Below, piece by piece: positions 1 to 10,068 of a stretch of DNA of 64,000 bases. Below the pieces are notes generated by a model, which made no database searches, was not told the DNA's origin, and saw only the letters and a program-made list of their open reading frames with translations. The translations under genes and the position numbers were made by a program. This stretch comes from Dermacentor variabilis (lineage: Eukaryota; Arthropoda; Arachnida; Ixodida; Ixodidae): positions 52,440,115 through 52,504,114 of the forward strand of contig NC_134573.1 of NCBI RefSeq assembly GCF_050947875.1. Reading direction: 5' to 3'. The stretch's first letter is position 1; each line of letters starts with the position of its first letter.

Positions 1-159
1 AGAGACAAGACAAAGCGGACGTTGCGTACTACGCTGCGATGTTTTCCTTTGTTAAACTGTACTGCATGATCAGAATATAAGTTCTTTTAAAGTTTTTTTT
101 TTCCTTTAAACTAAGTTCTGTGTTATCAATCTCGCACAGCCGGCGTATAATCACTGTCG

Positions 160-720
160 CGCTCACCTATCACTGTTTCCAGCATGAGTGTGCGCGCGTG
201 GGAAAGAGAGCGTGTGTATACGCGAGGGAGAGAGATAGTGTGCGTGAGTGTGCGTGCCAGCGGAGAGTGTGTGCGCGTGCTAGTGCCTCCGTATGTACAT
301 ATGCTTGCACGCGAGTGCGCGTATGTGTGTGTGAGCGTTCGCGGCGTGTGTGCATGCCTGCATCTGCGTGTTAGTAGTATCAAATGGAACAAGACAAAAG
401 ACGACGCGAGACTCCACGCGCGGTTGCATGTGTGCGCTTGCGTGCTTTCGGCGCATGCATGGCGGCGCGTGAATGTACACATGTGCGACCGTGCTTGTTC
501 GTGTTTCAGCATGCATGCCTGCGGACATAACTGTGCGTGTTTGTGTGCGCATGGATATCTGTGCGTACGATGGGCACGATGAAGAGGGCGTGTGAATGCG
601 TTTGAGGAAGAGAGTGTGTGCTCGTGCCAGGGAGAGAGAGTGCGTGTGTGTGTGTGCGAGGGTATTTGCGTGTTTGCGGGTGTGAGCGAAGATTTTCCTG
701 CTTACACCTACTCTTGGAAA
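160..720. repeat. TG/CG-rich cryptic simple repeat
   Basis: The stretch is dominated by alternating TG, CG and GAGAGA runs with little else. Long open frames here on both strands encode only Cys/Val/Arg- or His/Thr/Ala-rich low-complexity peptides, so they are not genes. Its right edge (about 697-720) matches, in inverted orientation, the left edge of the CA-rich tract at 11806, so the two tracts probably belong to one dispersed repeat family. Confidence 0.75.
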
Positions 721-770
721 CAAACGCGATGTGGAGACCATTAAAGCCCGTGTTTAAATGCACGAGACAA

Positions 771-1070
771 CTACGAATGACACTGCAAAAAGAAAGCGCC
801 TGCGATGTCAGTAATGCCGCCCTTGCCTACCACGGCCCGTAAGAGGCTGCCAAGCAGTTCAGCTTCGTTATCTTGCTTCCGTCGGTGGCAGCGCAATGTC
901 TTGAAGGCAATGACGCGCAAAATCTGCACTATCATTCGATCGTGTATCGTTTCGGTGACCAAGCGAGCTTTCGGCAGCGCAAGTTTGTTGCTATATTGAC
1001 ATTTCAACTTTAAACGGCTTGCGTTCGGAAAAAACAATGTGAATAAAAATCGACAGTCGTCTGGCCGCAA
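771..1070 (-). CDS. Unrecognised open segment inside the duplicated arm
   Basis: A 99-codon minus-strand frame without stops. Its composition looks protein-like: mixed charged and hydrophobic residues, including RLVTETIHDRMIVQIL and KTLRCHRRKQDNEAE. I do not recognise the family. It lies at the left of a segment (815-1745) that has an inverted partner at 4085-4970, and the partner does not keep this frame clearly open. It may be part of a transposon protein or an exon of a duplicated host gene. No signal peptide or known catalytic motif is visible. It runs away from the second open segment of the same arm (1500-1745), so the two are divergent. Confidence 0.3.
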   Translation of the reverse strand: MRPDDCRFLFTLFFPNASRLKLKCQYSNKLALPKARLVTETIHDRMIVQILRVIAFKTLRCHRRKQDNEAELLGSLLRAVVGKGGITDIAGAFFLQCHS

Positions 1071-1745
1071 GAAACATGCTCACGGAGCCGTGTCATTCAT
1101 GACAATATCTCAAAAGGCTGGAAGCGGTCAGGTCGACGTTACCCTCGACCTTTTTCCGCGTCAGCGAGGCTTTCAGAGAGCGCTTAATTGCAAGATATTT
1201 GTTCTTACTCTTACAGGATCATGTTTCATAAACATATATTCGCTCAACTATACAATGTCGAAGGCAGGCTCCAAACTACTCATTCGCTTTAGCCACCCAA
1301 GATCAATTATTTAAAAGATAATCAACATACATTCGTGAATTACGCACACAACTGTTCAACTTGCTCCGTATCCGGAGGTTACCGTCTGAACACTCTAATG
1401 ATAATAATGTCAGGAAGATTTACATTGATCTATTTCTTAAAATTTGGTGCCGTTAAAAAAGACCACCTGTATAATGATAGTGCAGTAGGCATCTAATAAA
1501 GTAGGTGCGAATGCTCGGACAGGTTTTCTTGGTGCAATTCAAGTTGATGAACTTAGAACACACGCATCCAAGGATGCACCTCTGTCTTTACAATGTATTC
1601 TCCTACATTGTTCAAGAAATGCCTCAGTGCCACGGTACATCACAAAAGGTGTGTGGTAGCATTATTTGCTCTCCCTAATAGATTTCTGAGCGTTCGCGGC
1701 ATCAGGCTTGGTTTTCTGGCGTCATCAGGAATCAGAACAGTGAAT
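815..1745 (+). repeat. Left arm of inverted segmental duplication
   Basis: Reading this segment forward matches the reverse complement of about 4970-4085 in the same order. Shared blocks include CGTTATCTT, AATCTGCACTATCATT, GCTTTCGGC, TATTGACAT, GTCAGGTCG, AAGATCAATTATT, AAGATTTACATTG and GGTTTTCTTG. Divergence is substantial, with many substitutions and indels, so the duplication is old or both arms are copies of a dispersed family. Confidence 0.65.
1500..1745 (+). pseudogene. Broken copy of the 4091-4339 coding segment
   Basis: Translation begins with GANARTGFLGAIQVDEL, which aligns with GANAPTGFLVAIQVHQF of the intact copy on the other strand at 4091-4339. The frame then breaks, and the conserved ending (SGLVFWRHQ, a frame-shifted form of RLGFLAS) lies in another frame. 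It is therefore a decayed paralogous copy. The product is unrecognised. Confidence 0.5.
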
Positions 1746-2007
1746 TAGGGTCTGATTTATCTTGCATGAGTAATTGACAAATCGCGCAACAGAAGGTTCC
1801 CGGAATGATGTGTGATGACGACATTCTGCCACTATCGAGAATGAATGTGATTTATACACGAGCGAATGTTTGTGGCTACGCAGCGAAAAGCCTAGGCCTT
1901 AAGTTTAGCAGAGAGAAATCGGGAATTATGATGTTTAATGAAAAGACGAATAATTACATGGTGTCAATTCAACAGCAAGTCATACGCATAGTCAAACAAT
2001 GTATATG

Positions 2008-2510
2008 CATATTCAGCCATTGCATATTTGCTTGCTTACGAGGGTATGGGCCATTCCTGATTATGTCGTTCTTGTTTCGGGTATGAGCCCCCATTGCAAC
2101 GAGCCACTTTAGATTTTTTCGCCCTAATCAACCAATATATCGTTTGCCAATATAGCAGTGCGGTTTGGGGCTGCCTCCACCACGGGCACTAGGTCGGAAC
2201 TCATGTTTCCATTGACTGCATACGTATATCAGCAATAATTCTAGAAAAAAAGCGGTATTTTTTTCTTTATGTGTTAACAATAGCCAGTTAAAATATATTC
2301 CGCAAAGCACTCATCCCAATACTTCAGTACTTTTTGTTCTAACACACACGTGCGCGCTACTGTATTTGATATAATGTACCATAATAATTTTGCATTGATT
2401 TCCGCCAGGCAGCTGTTATTATTTTTAATGACGCCAGGAAACCCAGCCTGATGTCAGCAACGCTCATATATGTAATCGGGAGCGCGCACAATGTTCTCGC
2501 ATATACCTAT
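2008..2510 (-). repeat. 0.5-kb repeat copy, paired with 3675-4164
   Basis: About 494 bp from CATATTCAGCCATTGC to GCACAATGTTCTCGCA is directly repeated at 3675-4164 with about 90% or better identity by eye. Read on the minus strand, the right edge (2510-2440) repeats the end of the unknown coding segment seen at 4091-4339, followed by the same 3' flank. This is therefore a third, partial copy of that family. Confidence 0.75.
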
Positions 2511-2518
2511 GCGTATAT

Positions 2519-2700
2519 ACAGGGTGTCCCACGTAACTTGAGCCAAACATTAAATACATGCAAATGCAACGTACCTGTACAGACTCAACGTAATGTTTGC
2601 CATCGCTTGAAGATACTCAGATATTTATTTTTATTTCGGCATAATTAGATAATTAGCCTTAATTAATGAATCAAATTCTAAAATATTATAATTAGGTGAA
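2519..2700. repeat. Probable transposon end starting ACAGGGTGTCCC
   Basis: The block opens with ACAGGGTGTCCCACGTAACT, a terminus type that recurs in arthropod repeats. AT-rich sequence follows to about 2700. No second end or transposase was found here, so the class cannot be assigned. Confidence 0.35.
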
Positions 2701-2754
2701 AAGTGTCAGTGACAAAATTGTATAGCAATATGAAAACTCCCGATCAAGCAAAAA

Positions 2755-2975
2755 ATGCAATGCCTCATAGCCCCGTAAGGCAGAGGCTACATACACTCAG
2801 CAAAGTGAAGCGAACAGTGCCTAAATTCTTTCTAATCACGCATACGACATACAAAACAGCATGTCGAAAAATGCCATCATCAATGGCTCATACCCCCGTG
2901 AGCAATGGTTCATACCCCAGTAAGCAATAAAAAATGTAACGACTCATAGTCCCGTAAGGTTCATGGCTACTCACT
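2755..2975. repeat. Degenerate short repeat with CTCATA..CCCGTAAG units
   Basis: Related units of about 20-30 bp recur: CCTCATAGCCCCGTAAG, GCTCATACCCCCGTGAGCAA, GTTCATACCCCAGTAAGCAA and CTCATAGTCCCGTAAG. The reverse complement of the same unit (TTGCTTACGAGNGTATGAGCC) occurs at the starts of both 0.5-kb repeats, at 2030 and 3697. It is a decayed minisatellite-like motif. Confidence 0.55.
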
Positions 2976-3372
2976 TTGCGTGAATTAGCTGCGATGGCAC
3001 TGCCTCTGTTGTCATCGGTGATTTCATTGCGTATGTGTGGGTACCGAAAAGGGAGCGGTTACGCGTTCCGTGTTGCAGATATATCCCTTGCGATGCCACA
3101 CTGATCCGGCCCAACCGACAACCCAGCGGCGTACGTGCATCTATTTGACATTATCAAAGAATGTGACTGCAGTTGCGAGGGAAATAATGACGACCCATTA
3201 GGACAATAAGTGAGTTTGTTCCTTTTGTTCAAAATTATGTCACCTCGGTCTCCTGTGCCAAACAGCTTCGCTGGTCAACCACCTTCACGGAGTGGATTGG
3301 CTCATGATTTTTTTTTTACTTTCTCTCTGTCGATGAGGATCGCTATAGCGGCTTGTTGGTACGGCTTATTTT
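2976..3372. other. No gene or clear repeat seen
   Basis: I see no convincing coding frame, splice-bounded exon or recognisable mobile element here. The open frame at 3210 lacks any protein signature. Confidence 0.5.
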
Positions 3373-3540
3373 ATTTTGTTGTAGCGCAAGCTGAACAAGG
3401 ACAACACACGGGCTGCATGACGTTTCGAGGGTGTATATATAGCGACGAGAATGGGAAATAAATCTGTTGTTGAAAGTTAGCGTTGTGTGTGTCAGATGTG
3501 CCTTTCTGTTGACCTTGTTCAGCTCGCGCTACAACAAAAT
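3373..3540. repeat. 33-bp inverted repeat, Penelope-tail-like
   Basis: The arm at 3373-3405 (starting ATTTTGTTGTAGCGC) pairs with the arm at 3508-3540 with about two mismatches across 33 bp. The 102-bp loop contains AATAAATCTGTTGTTGAAAG followed by TTAGCGTTGTGTGTGTC. That resembles the sequence downstream of the Penelope-like element at 43950-43990 (AATAAAATATTGTTGGAAG then TCAGCGCTGTG). A Penelope-type terminal structure is a reasonable reading. Confidence 0.55.
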
Positions 3541-3543
3541 AAG

Positions 3544-3672
3544 ATTTCTCTCTTTCTTTCTTCGTTTCTTCCTTTCTTTCCTTCTTTCTTTCTTTCTGTC
3601 TTTGTTTGTTTTCTCTTTCGTTCTTTTGTTCCTTCTTTCTTTCCTTCGTTCTTTTTTCCTCTTGTTTCTTCA
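3544..3672. repeat. Polypyrimidine (CTTT/TTTC)n tract
   Basis: About 128 bp made almost only of C and T on the plus strand, with CTTT, TTTC and CCTT units. The Lys/Arg/Glu-rich minus-strand frames across it are artefacts of composition. Confidence 0.9.
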
Positions 3673-3674
3673 TT

Positions 3675-4164
3675 CATATTCAGCCATTGCATATTTGCTT
3701 GCTTACGAGCGTATGAGCCATTCCTGATTGTGTCGTTCTTCTTTCCGGTATGAGCCATTGCAACGAGCCACTTTAGACTTTCACCCTAATCAACCAATAT
3801 TTCGTCTGCCAATGTAGCCGTGCGGTTTGGGGCTGCTTCCACCACGGGCACTAGGTCGGAACTCATGTTTCCATTGACTGCATACGTATATCAGCAATAT
3901 TTCTAGAAAAAAAATAGTGGTATTTTTTTCTTTATGTGTTAACAATAGCCAGTTAAAATATATTCCGCAAAGCACTCATTCCAATACTTCAGTACTTTTT
4001 GTTCTAACACACACGTGCGCGCTACTGTATTTGATACAATGCACCATAATAATTTTGCATTTATTTCCGCCAGGCAGCTGTTCTTCGTCTTTATGACGCC
4101 AGGAAACCGAGCCTGATGTCACCAAGCTCATTTGTGTAATCGGGAGCGCGCACAATGTTCTCGC
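3675..4164 (-). repeat. 0.5-kb repeat copy, paired with 2008-2501
   Basis: This is a direct repeat of 2008-2501. Differences are scattered substitutions and small indels, for example in the run of A after TTCTAG. Its right part overlaps the right arm of the inverted duplication, so on the minus strand the order is coding segment 4339-4091 followed by this 3' flank. Confidence 0.8.
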
Positions 4165-4970
4165 ACACCTTGTATGATATACCGTAGCGCTGAGGTGCTT
4201 CTTGTATAACGTAGGAGAGTCCGTAGTAAAAGCAGAAGTGTACTGTTGAGCGCATGTGCTTAAATTGATGAACTTGAATTGCGACAAGAAAACCCGTTGG
4301 AGCATTTGCACCTGCTTTAACAGAAGCGTACTGCACCATGAATATCCAGGCAGTTACTTTTTAACGGCGCCAAATTTTAATAGAGCAATGTAAATCTTGC
4401 TGACATTATTGCTATCATTCCAGTGTTGAAATTGGTAGCCTCTACATAGGAGTAAGCTGAGCAGTTGTTTTCGTAATAAACGAAGGTACGATAATTAAAT
4501 TGTCAATAATTGATCTTAGGCGGGTAACGGACATGTGTAGCTTGGAGCCAGTCCGCGAGACTACCTAGCTGAGCGAATAATTAATAAACATGCTTCTATT
4601 TTACAAATCCTTTACAGATAACCTCTGAAAGCATAACTGACGCTGAAAAAGACCGTCTTTAAGGGCGACCTGACAGAGCCCAGCTTTTTGTGATAATGTG
4701 ATCAATAGCATCACTCCGTGAGTACGTTCCCTGCGGCCAGTGCACTTTTGATGTACATTTGTTTTGTTTTTTTTTTCTAAATCAAGCAGTTTAAACCTTT
4801 GATGTCAATACAAAAGCGAACGTGTGCCGCCGAAAGCTGGCTTGGGCGAAGTAGGGGTGCACGACGCAATGATAGTGCAGATTTAGCGCGTCATCGCCGT
4901 CAAGACGCAAGGAAGATAACGAACGCGAACCGCTAGTAGCTCCTAGCGGGACCGTGCCGATGGTGATGGT
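4085..4970 (-). repeat. Right arm of inverted segmental duplication
   Basis: The minus strand from about 4970 down to 4085 matches 815-1745 read forward, in collinear blocks. It contains the better-preserved copy of the small coding segment. With the 3675-4164 flank, this copy spans about 1.3 kb. Confidence 0.65.
4091..4339 (-). CDS. Unrecognised 82-codon coding segment, possible exon
   Basis: The frame contains GANAPTGFLVAIQVHQF, a Tyr/Phe-rich middle (HFCFYYGLSYVIQEAPQRYG) and ends RLGFLAS before a stop. Sequence upstream on the minus strand contains GGTGCAG and AAAGCAG, both usable as splice acceptors, so this could be the last exon of a longer gene rather than a full gene. A homologous but broken copy at 1500-1745 and a partial one near 2440-2510 show that it is repeated. 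One Cys-pair (in HFCFYY and KVCENI) is visible; there is no signal peptide or catalytic motif. The family is not recognised. Confidence 0.35.
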   Translation of the reverse strand: MVQYASVKAGANAPTGFLVAIQVHQFKHMRSTVHFCFYYGLSYVIQEAPQRYGISYKVCENIVRAPDYTNELGDIRLGFLAS

Positions 4971-5255
<285 letters not shown>

Positions 5256-5459
5256 GATGCATTGTTTCCCGTCGATGGGCATGCTGGAATCATTTGTGAA
5301 CCGCACATGGTCTCACGCGCAGAAGGCATTGCCGCATATGCATAGGCGGAAATGTATGTACAACCATACAACATGACTCGTAAGAGGAGAGAGGCACCGA
5401 CTGTGGAGTGCAGTGTCTGCCGTACAAACAAAAGACGAAATTATGATATCCACTGTCTA

Positions 5460-5800
5460 TATATGTATATTCAGGCACACCCAAATGTGGTACTGAGAAG
5501 TTCATAACCAAGCACTTAGCATTGGTTAGCCGCGATGACACTACCTTTGTGATCATCATTGAAGACTTCAATGTGGGCATTTTAAAACAAGAAAATAAAT
5601 GTTTCATTGAGTTTGTGCATGAAGAACTTAGTTTGGCGTGCTACACCACTCGAAGTAACTCAATTAACCAACAACGGTCGTGCATAGATTCTACTTTGGC
5701 CAAGACATCTGTCTAAGGTTGTAACCGGACCAACCCGTATATATCACAGTAATCACAAGGCTATCGTGACTACCATTACCAAGTGGTGAAAATAAGTACA
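5460..5800 (+). pseudogene. LINE-type APE endonuclease fragment
   Basis: The frame reads TTFVIIIEDFNVGILKQEN, matching the (G)DFN motif region of AP-endonuclease-like domains of LINEs and of some Helentron elements. It continues with NQQRSCIDSTLAKTSV, which aligns with the CIDxxF segment of such domains. The G of GDFN is replaced by E. Only the second half of the domain remains, a stop follows at about 5716, and no RT lies next to it. It is a relic. Confidence 0.55.
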
Positions 5801-5925
5801 AAACCCCTTGTCTAATCCTGTGTGATGTGCTACAGCTTAGCTGGTCATCCATCTTCAGAGTGGAATGGCTCCTAATATTTTTTTTTTCTTTTTGCGTCGG
5901 TTTCGCTTTCAGAAAGTGATAATAT

Positions 5926-6085
5926 TGTTACGGAGGAAGACGCAGACGAAAAGCTATGTACAAGTATATTTACAAGAAAATACGCTGCGCTTGGCCAAGA
6001 GGCAACAGCCCGCGCTAGCTTCAAATCGTCGTCGTCATCTTCTTACTGCTCGGCTCTTCGTCATTGGAAATACTATCCCGTAGCA
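5926..6085 (-). repeat. 3' LTR of the 5.9-11.5 kb gypsy
   Basis: 160 bp with TG..CA ends. It is about 96% identical to 11333-11484 apart from an extra CTTCGTCA (8 bp) near the end. Confidence 0.95.
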
Positions 6086-6096
6086 CTACCCCCTGC
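6086..6096 (-). other. Polypurine tract
   Basis: The minus strand reads GCAGGGGGTAG directly before the TG of the 3' LTR. This is the expected position of the plus-strand DNA primer in an LTR retrotransposon. Confidence 0.75.
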
Positions 6097-6120
6097 GGCA
6101 AAAGCGCCGTCCCGGAGCGA

Positions 6121-6960
6121 CTAAAGGCCGGAGTCTGAAGCAGTGTAGTAGGTCTTGAGCCTACTGACGTGCACGACATCAGTAGATGCCAGAGTAGATG
6201 AAGAGGTTGAGCTCACAGGAGCAATTTCGTAAGTCACAGGCGTCACCTGGCGCAGCACGCGGTAGGGCCCTGTGTATCGCGAAAGGAGCTTTTCGGAAAG
6301 TCCGACGTGACGAGAGGGCAACCACAGGAGCACGAGTGCACCAGGCGAAAACTGTACGTCACGGTGGCGGGCGTTGCACTGACGCTGCTGCGTGGTTTGC
6401 GAGTCCATCAGTCGAGCACGGGCAAGCTGGCGTGCATGGTCGGCGAGGGCGATGGCGTCGAGCGCATACTCGGTTGTTGAAATCGCAGCAGGAGGAAGTA
6501 CCGTGTCAAGGGGCAAGGTCGGTTCGCGACCGTAGAGTAGATAAAATGGAGAAAATCCGGCGGTGTCGTGCCGGGAAGAATTATAAACAAATGTAACGTA
6601 AGGAAAGGCAACGTCCCAGACGTGGTGGTCCTTCGAAACGTACTTGGACAGCATGTCGGTAAGAGGCCATTGGTTTGAGGATGGTATGAGGTAGTCAGCT
6701 TGTGTTGAATAGAGAAGGAACGCACAATGTCGGCGATAACTCAAGAGGAAGTTACGACCACGGTCAGTAAGTAGCTGTCGCGGGGCGCCATGCACTAAGT
6801 TAATGTCACGAAAGAGAAAGTCCGCGACGTCAGTGGCGCAACTGGTAGGGAGAGCTCGCGTGATAGCGTATCGGGTGGCGTAATCAGTTGCGACGACTAC
6901 CCATTTGTTCCCAGAGGATGACGCGGGAAAGGGACCGAGGAGGTCTAATCAAGCATGTAA
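6121..6960 (-). pseudogene. Gypsy integrase, core and C-terminal part (broken)
   Basis: The minus strand keeps GNKWVVVATDY near 6915-6895 and HGAPRQLLTDRGRNF, the second catalytic Asp region. A deletion and frameshift near 6660-6720 then remove part of the HPQTNGLTER segment that holds the catalytic Glu; SYHPQTNG survives in another frame. After that come the conserved WDVAFPYVTFVYNSS, the GPY/F module (SRYTGPYRVL) and the end VVHVSRLKTYY. Catalysis is impossible without the missing segment. The stop at 6121 lies just before the polypurine tract, as expected for the pol end. Confidence 0.9.
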
Positions 6961-7650
6961 GAACGGTTCCACAGGGACGGTGATCAGCTGTAAACAACCG
7001 GAAGGTAGCACCTGAGGTGTTTTCCGACGCTGGCAGGGATCACAGGCAGCAACATAGCGCCGGACGGAGCGAGCGAGACCAGGCCAATAGAAGCGGCGGC
7101 GGACGCGATCATACGTGCGGGTTACCCCAAGATGTCCTGCAGTGGGTGCGTCATGCATCTCAAAGAGCACAGTCTGTCGTAGATGTTTTGGCACGAGAAG
7201 AAGAAGATCAGGGCCATCAGGGAGGAAGTTCCTTCGGTACAGAATGCCGCCCTGGAGGAGATATCGGCGAACGGATGCGTCGGTAGGTGTAGAGCGCAGA
7301 CGCTCGATGAGTACTCGCAGCGATAGGTCTCGGTACTGCTCATCGGCGATGTTAGCGAAGGCAGACACAGAGAAAATGCCGTCGGCGGTACTACTGCCGG
7401 CGTCGTCAGGCTCGTCTACCGGGTAGCGAGACAGGCAGTCAGCGTCCTTGTGTAGTCGGCCAGATTTGTAGGTGACAGAGAACGAATATTCTTGGAGGCG
7501 TAAGGCCCAGCGACCAAGTCTTCCTGTACGATCTTTCAGTGAGCATAACCAGCAAAGCGCGTGATGGTCTGTGACAACGGAAAAGGGTCGGCCATATAAG
7601 TATGGGCGGAACTTCGCAACCGCCCAAACAAGGGCCAGACACTCTCATGC
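6949..7650 (-). pseudogene. Gypsy RNase H end and integrase zinc domain
   Basis: On the minus strand the pol frame resumes after the nested element with CLALVWAVAKFRPYLYGRPF and a DHHALCWL motif. It continues through a linker into the integrase HHCC domain (MHDAPTAGHLGVTRTYDRV then CDPCQRRK). A stop occurs at 6949, right after VPVEPFLHA, where an intact element would run into the catalytic core. All four zinc ligands are present. Confidence 0.9.
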
Positions 7651-8144
7651 TATCTTCGGCTGGTCGTTTCTGAGCACTCTGGAACGCTCTCGCTAGCGGC
7701 GTTGTCTTCGGCTGGTTGAAAGAGGGTGCGCGCCCTGCGTTCGGCTGGTTCTTCTCGATTGCTCTCCTCTATCGCGGAGCGCTCTGAGGCGCTCCGAGCC
7801 CTGTCGTCGGAGCAGTCATCGAGACTGAAACGTCATCGCAGCGCCGCGTCGCTGCTGTTGGCGACGGCCCACCGTAACCTTGGCAGCCTAGGCCACTGCA
7901 TGCTGGCGTCTCGACGAACGTTCGTCCCGCCGGCACGTCCGCCGGTTTTTCCGGCAGAGCCGGGAGCTTTGGATAGGCGAAACATCGGACGTTGGCAGTA
8001 GTCACGTGGTTTCGCATCAGCAATTTCCTCCTCCGAGAGCGAGTCGCACGTTCGGCTTGCGCGCTTGTCCCCTACCTTTGAGCTCGGGAAACGACCGATC
8101 TACCCGACTCTGCTTCGGGGCATACAGGCGACCAGTCGAAGATA
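7651..8144. mobile_element. 494-bp TIR element nested in gypsy RNase H
   Basis: The ends are TATCTTCGGCTGGTCG (7651-7666) and its inverted partner at 8129-8144 with one mismatch. CTTCGGCTGGT-like motifs recur below the left end (at about 7707 and 7740), like subterminal transposase-binding repeats. There is no coding capacity. The surrounding RNase H frame is interrupted between its YSIT and ECLALVW segments exactly here. A clean target duplication was not found, so the superfamily is not assigned. Confidence 0.75.
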
Positions 8145-8149
8145 CCACC

Positions 8150-9526
8150 AGTGATGGAATAGTTGCGCTCCGCAGGCGAGAGGAGCCTGCTGGCGTAAGT
8201 GATAACACGGTCGTGGCCACGCTGGCGTTGTGCCAGTACTGCGCCAATTCCGTGACCGCTGGCATCAGTACGGACTTCGGTAGGCGCAGAAGGATCGAAA
8301 TGCGCCAGAACGGGAGGCGTTGTGAGAAGGTCGATTAGAAGCGAGAATGCAGAGGCGTCTTATTTCAAAGGCTGGGTTAGTGGTCGTGCTATGGCCGCGA
8401 AATTTTTCACGAAACGGCGGAAGTACGAGCAAAGGCTGATGAAGGTGCGCACATCCTTGACACACTTTGGAACAGGGAAGTGTGTAACAGCATGGATCTT
8501 GCCTGGGTCCGGTTGCACTCCGTTCACGTAAACGAGATGTCCAAGGACGGTAATCTGGCGACGGCCGAATTGGCACTTCGATGCGTTGAGTTGCAGAACG
8601 GCTCGGCGAAGAACGTCCAGGACTGCTGAGAGGCGCTCGAGGTGCGTAGCGAATGTTGGGGAGAATACTATAACGTCATCCAAGTAGCACAGGCACGTGG
8701 ACCATTTGAAACCGTGAAGAAGGGAGTCCATCATGCGTTCAAAAGTGGCAGGAGCGTTACATAGACCGAACGGCATTACTTTGAATTGATAAAGACCGTC
8801 GGGTGTTACAAAGGCAGTCTTCTCGCGGTCGAGATCGTCCACGGCAATCTGCCAATAGCCGGAGCGAAGGTCAATAGAGGAGAAATAGCGAGCACCGTGG
8901 AGGCAGTCAAGGGCGTCATCAATCCGAGGTAGGGGATACACGTCTTTTTTGGTAACCTTGCTAAGGTGCCGATAATTCACGCAAAAGCGCCATGAGCCAT
9001 CCTTCTTTTTTACCAGCACAATAGGTGACGCCCATGACGGTTCAATAATGTTCATGGCAAGCATTTTGTGAACTTCGGTGTGAATAACTTGACGCTCAGC
9101 TGGTGATACTCGATACGGGCGGCGATGAATAAGAGTGGCATCGCCGGTATTAATGCGATGTTGGACAGCTGTTGTTTGGGCCAAAGGACGATTGTTCAAG
9201 TCAAAAATATCTTGGTAGGAAATCAGCACGCGGTAGAGCGCACGAGCGTGCTCGGAGGGCATGTCGGGTGCAATCATTTTCTGTAAGTTGGCGATGGTAC
9301 AAGTTGCCGACTGCGACGGTAGAGGAGCATCGGCTGAATGGTCGTCAACTGAAATCGATGCTACAGAGTGATCCTCGAATGAGCAAAGTTGGGCCAGAGA
9401 CATCCCGCGTGGCAGCACTTGTGTCGTCAAGCCAAAATTGACCACTGGTAGGCAGACGCAATTCGCCGTAATAGATAAAACTCTATGAGGTACTGTGATC
9501 CCGCGTGCAAGGAGGACGTCTTGCAT
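8150..9526 (-). pseudogene. Gypsy reverse transcriptase and start of RNase H
   Basis: A long open frame (9526-8360) carries the RT fingers and palm: RRPYRVSPAERQVIHTEV, VKKKDGSWRFCVNYRHL, FSSIDLRSGYWQI, the catalytic YLDDVIVFS and the thumb region. A stop at 8360 follows, then the RNase H start continues in a shifted frame ([13 protein letters not shown] near 8280-8240) up to the nested element. The catalytic Asp pair of RT is intact, so most damage is by frameshift rather than loss of key residues. Confidence 0.93.
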
Positions 9527-9565
9527 AGGAGCCGCGATGTAGACACCGTCGGGGACTGGTGGGGA

Positions 9566-10039
9566 TCACACGAAGTCAACGTAAGTCAGTGCCGAAGGTT
9601 GCAAGCGAACGAAGTCGACGGAACTGAGGCGAGTAGGGTGTTGTTCAGCGGGATCCAGAACAGGCAGGTCGAGGCGGAGAGTACTAGCGGAGCAATCGAT
9701 GAGAGCAGAATGTGCGGAGAGGAAGTCTAAGCCGAGGATGATGTCGTGGGGACAGTGAGCGATGACTGTGAATAGCACGGTAGTGGAGCGATCGGCGAAG
9801 GAGACGCGGGTGGCACACATACCAATTACAGGGGCTGTTCCGCCATCGGCGACACGGACAACAGGCGTCGTGGCGGGCGTGATTATTTTCCTCAGCCGGT
9901 TACGAAGGTCAGCGCTCATTACTGACAAATGCGCCCCGGTGTCTATGAGAGCAGATACAGGAACACCGTCGACTTGCACTTCAGGAAGGTTCAGATGAGT
10001 GGGCAACGTCAGGAGAGGATTTGGCGGCGTAGGGAGCAA
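9566..10039 (-). pseudogene. Gypsy aspartic protease segment
   Basis: This segment contains VSALIDTGAHLSVM, the DTG active-site loop, and DIILGLDFLSAHSALIDC, the second conserved block of retroviral-type proteases. It ends in a stop at 9566, and the RT segment resumes in a different frame, so the polyprotein is broken here. In an intact element it would cut Gag-Pol inside the particle. Confidence 0.9.
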
Positions 10040-10068
10040 TGCAGCGTCACCTCGAGGCGCTGCATCGT

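Noticed and set aside
120..763. Overlapping long frames in the TG/CG-rich tract on both strands
   Set aside because: They encode only Cys/Val/Arg or His/Thr-rich low-complexity peptides that follow from dinucleotide composition.
3371..3758. Lys/Arg/Glu-rich minus-strand frames
   Set aside because: They are produced by the polypyrimidine tract; no domain or start context supports them.
7726..8338. Open frames on the plus strand in the 7.7-8.3 kb region
   Set aside because: They lie across the nested TIR element and antisense to gypsy RNase H, with no protein signature.
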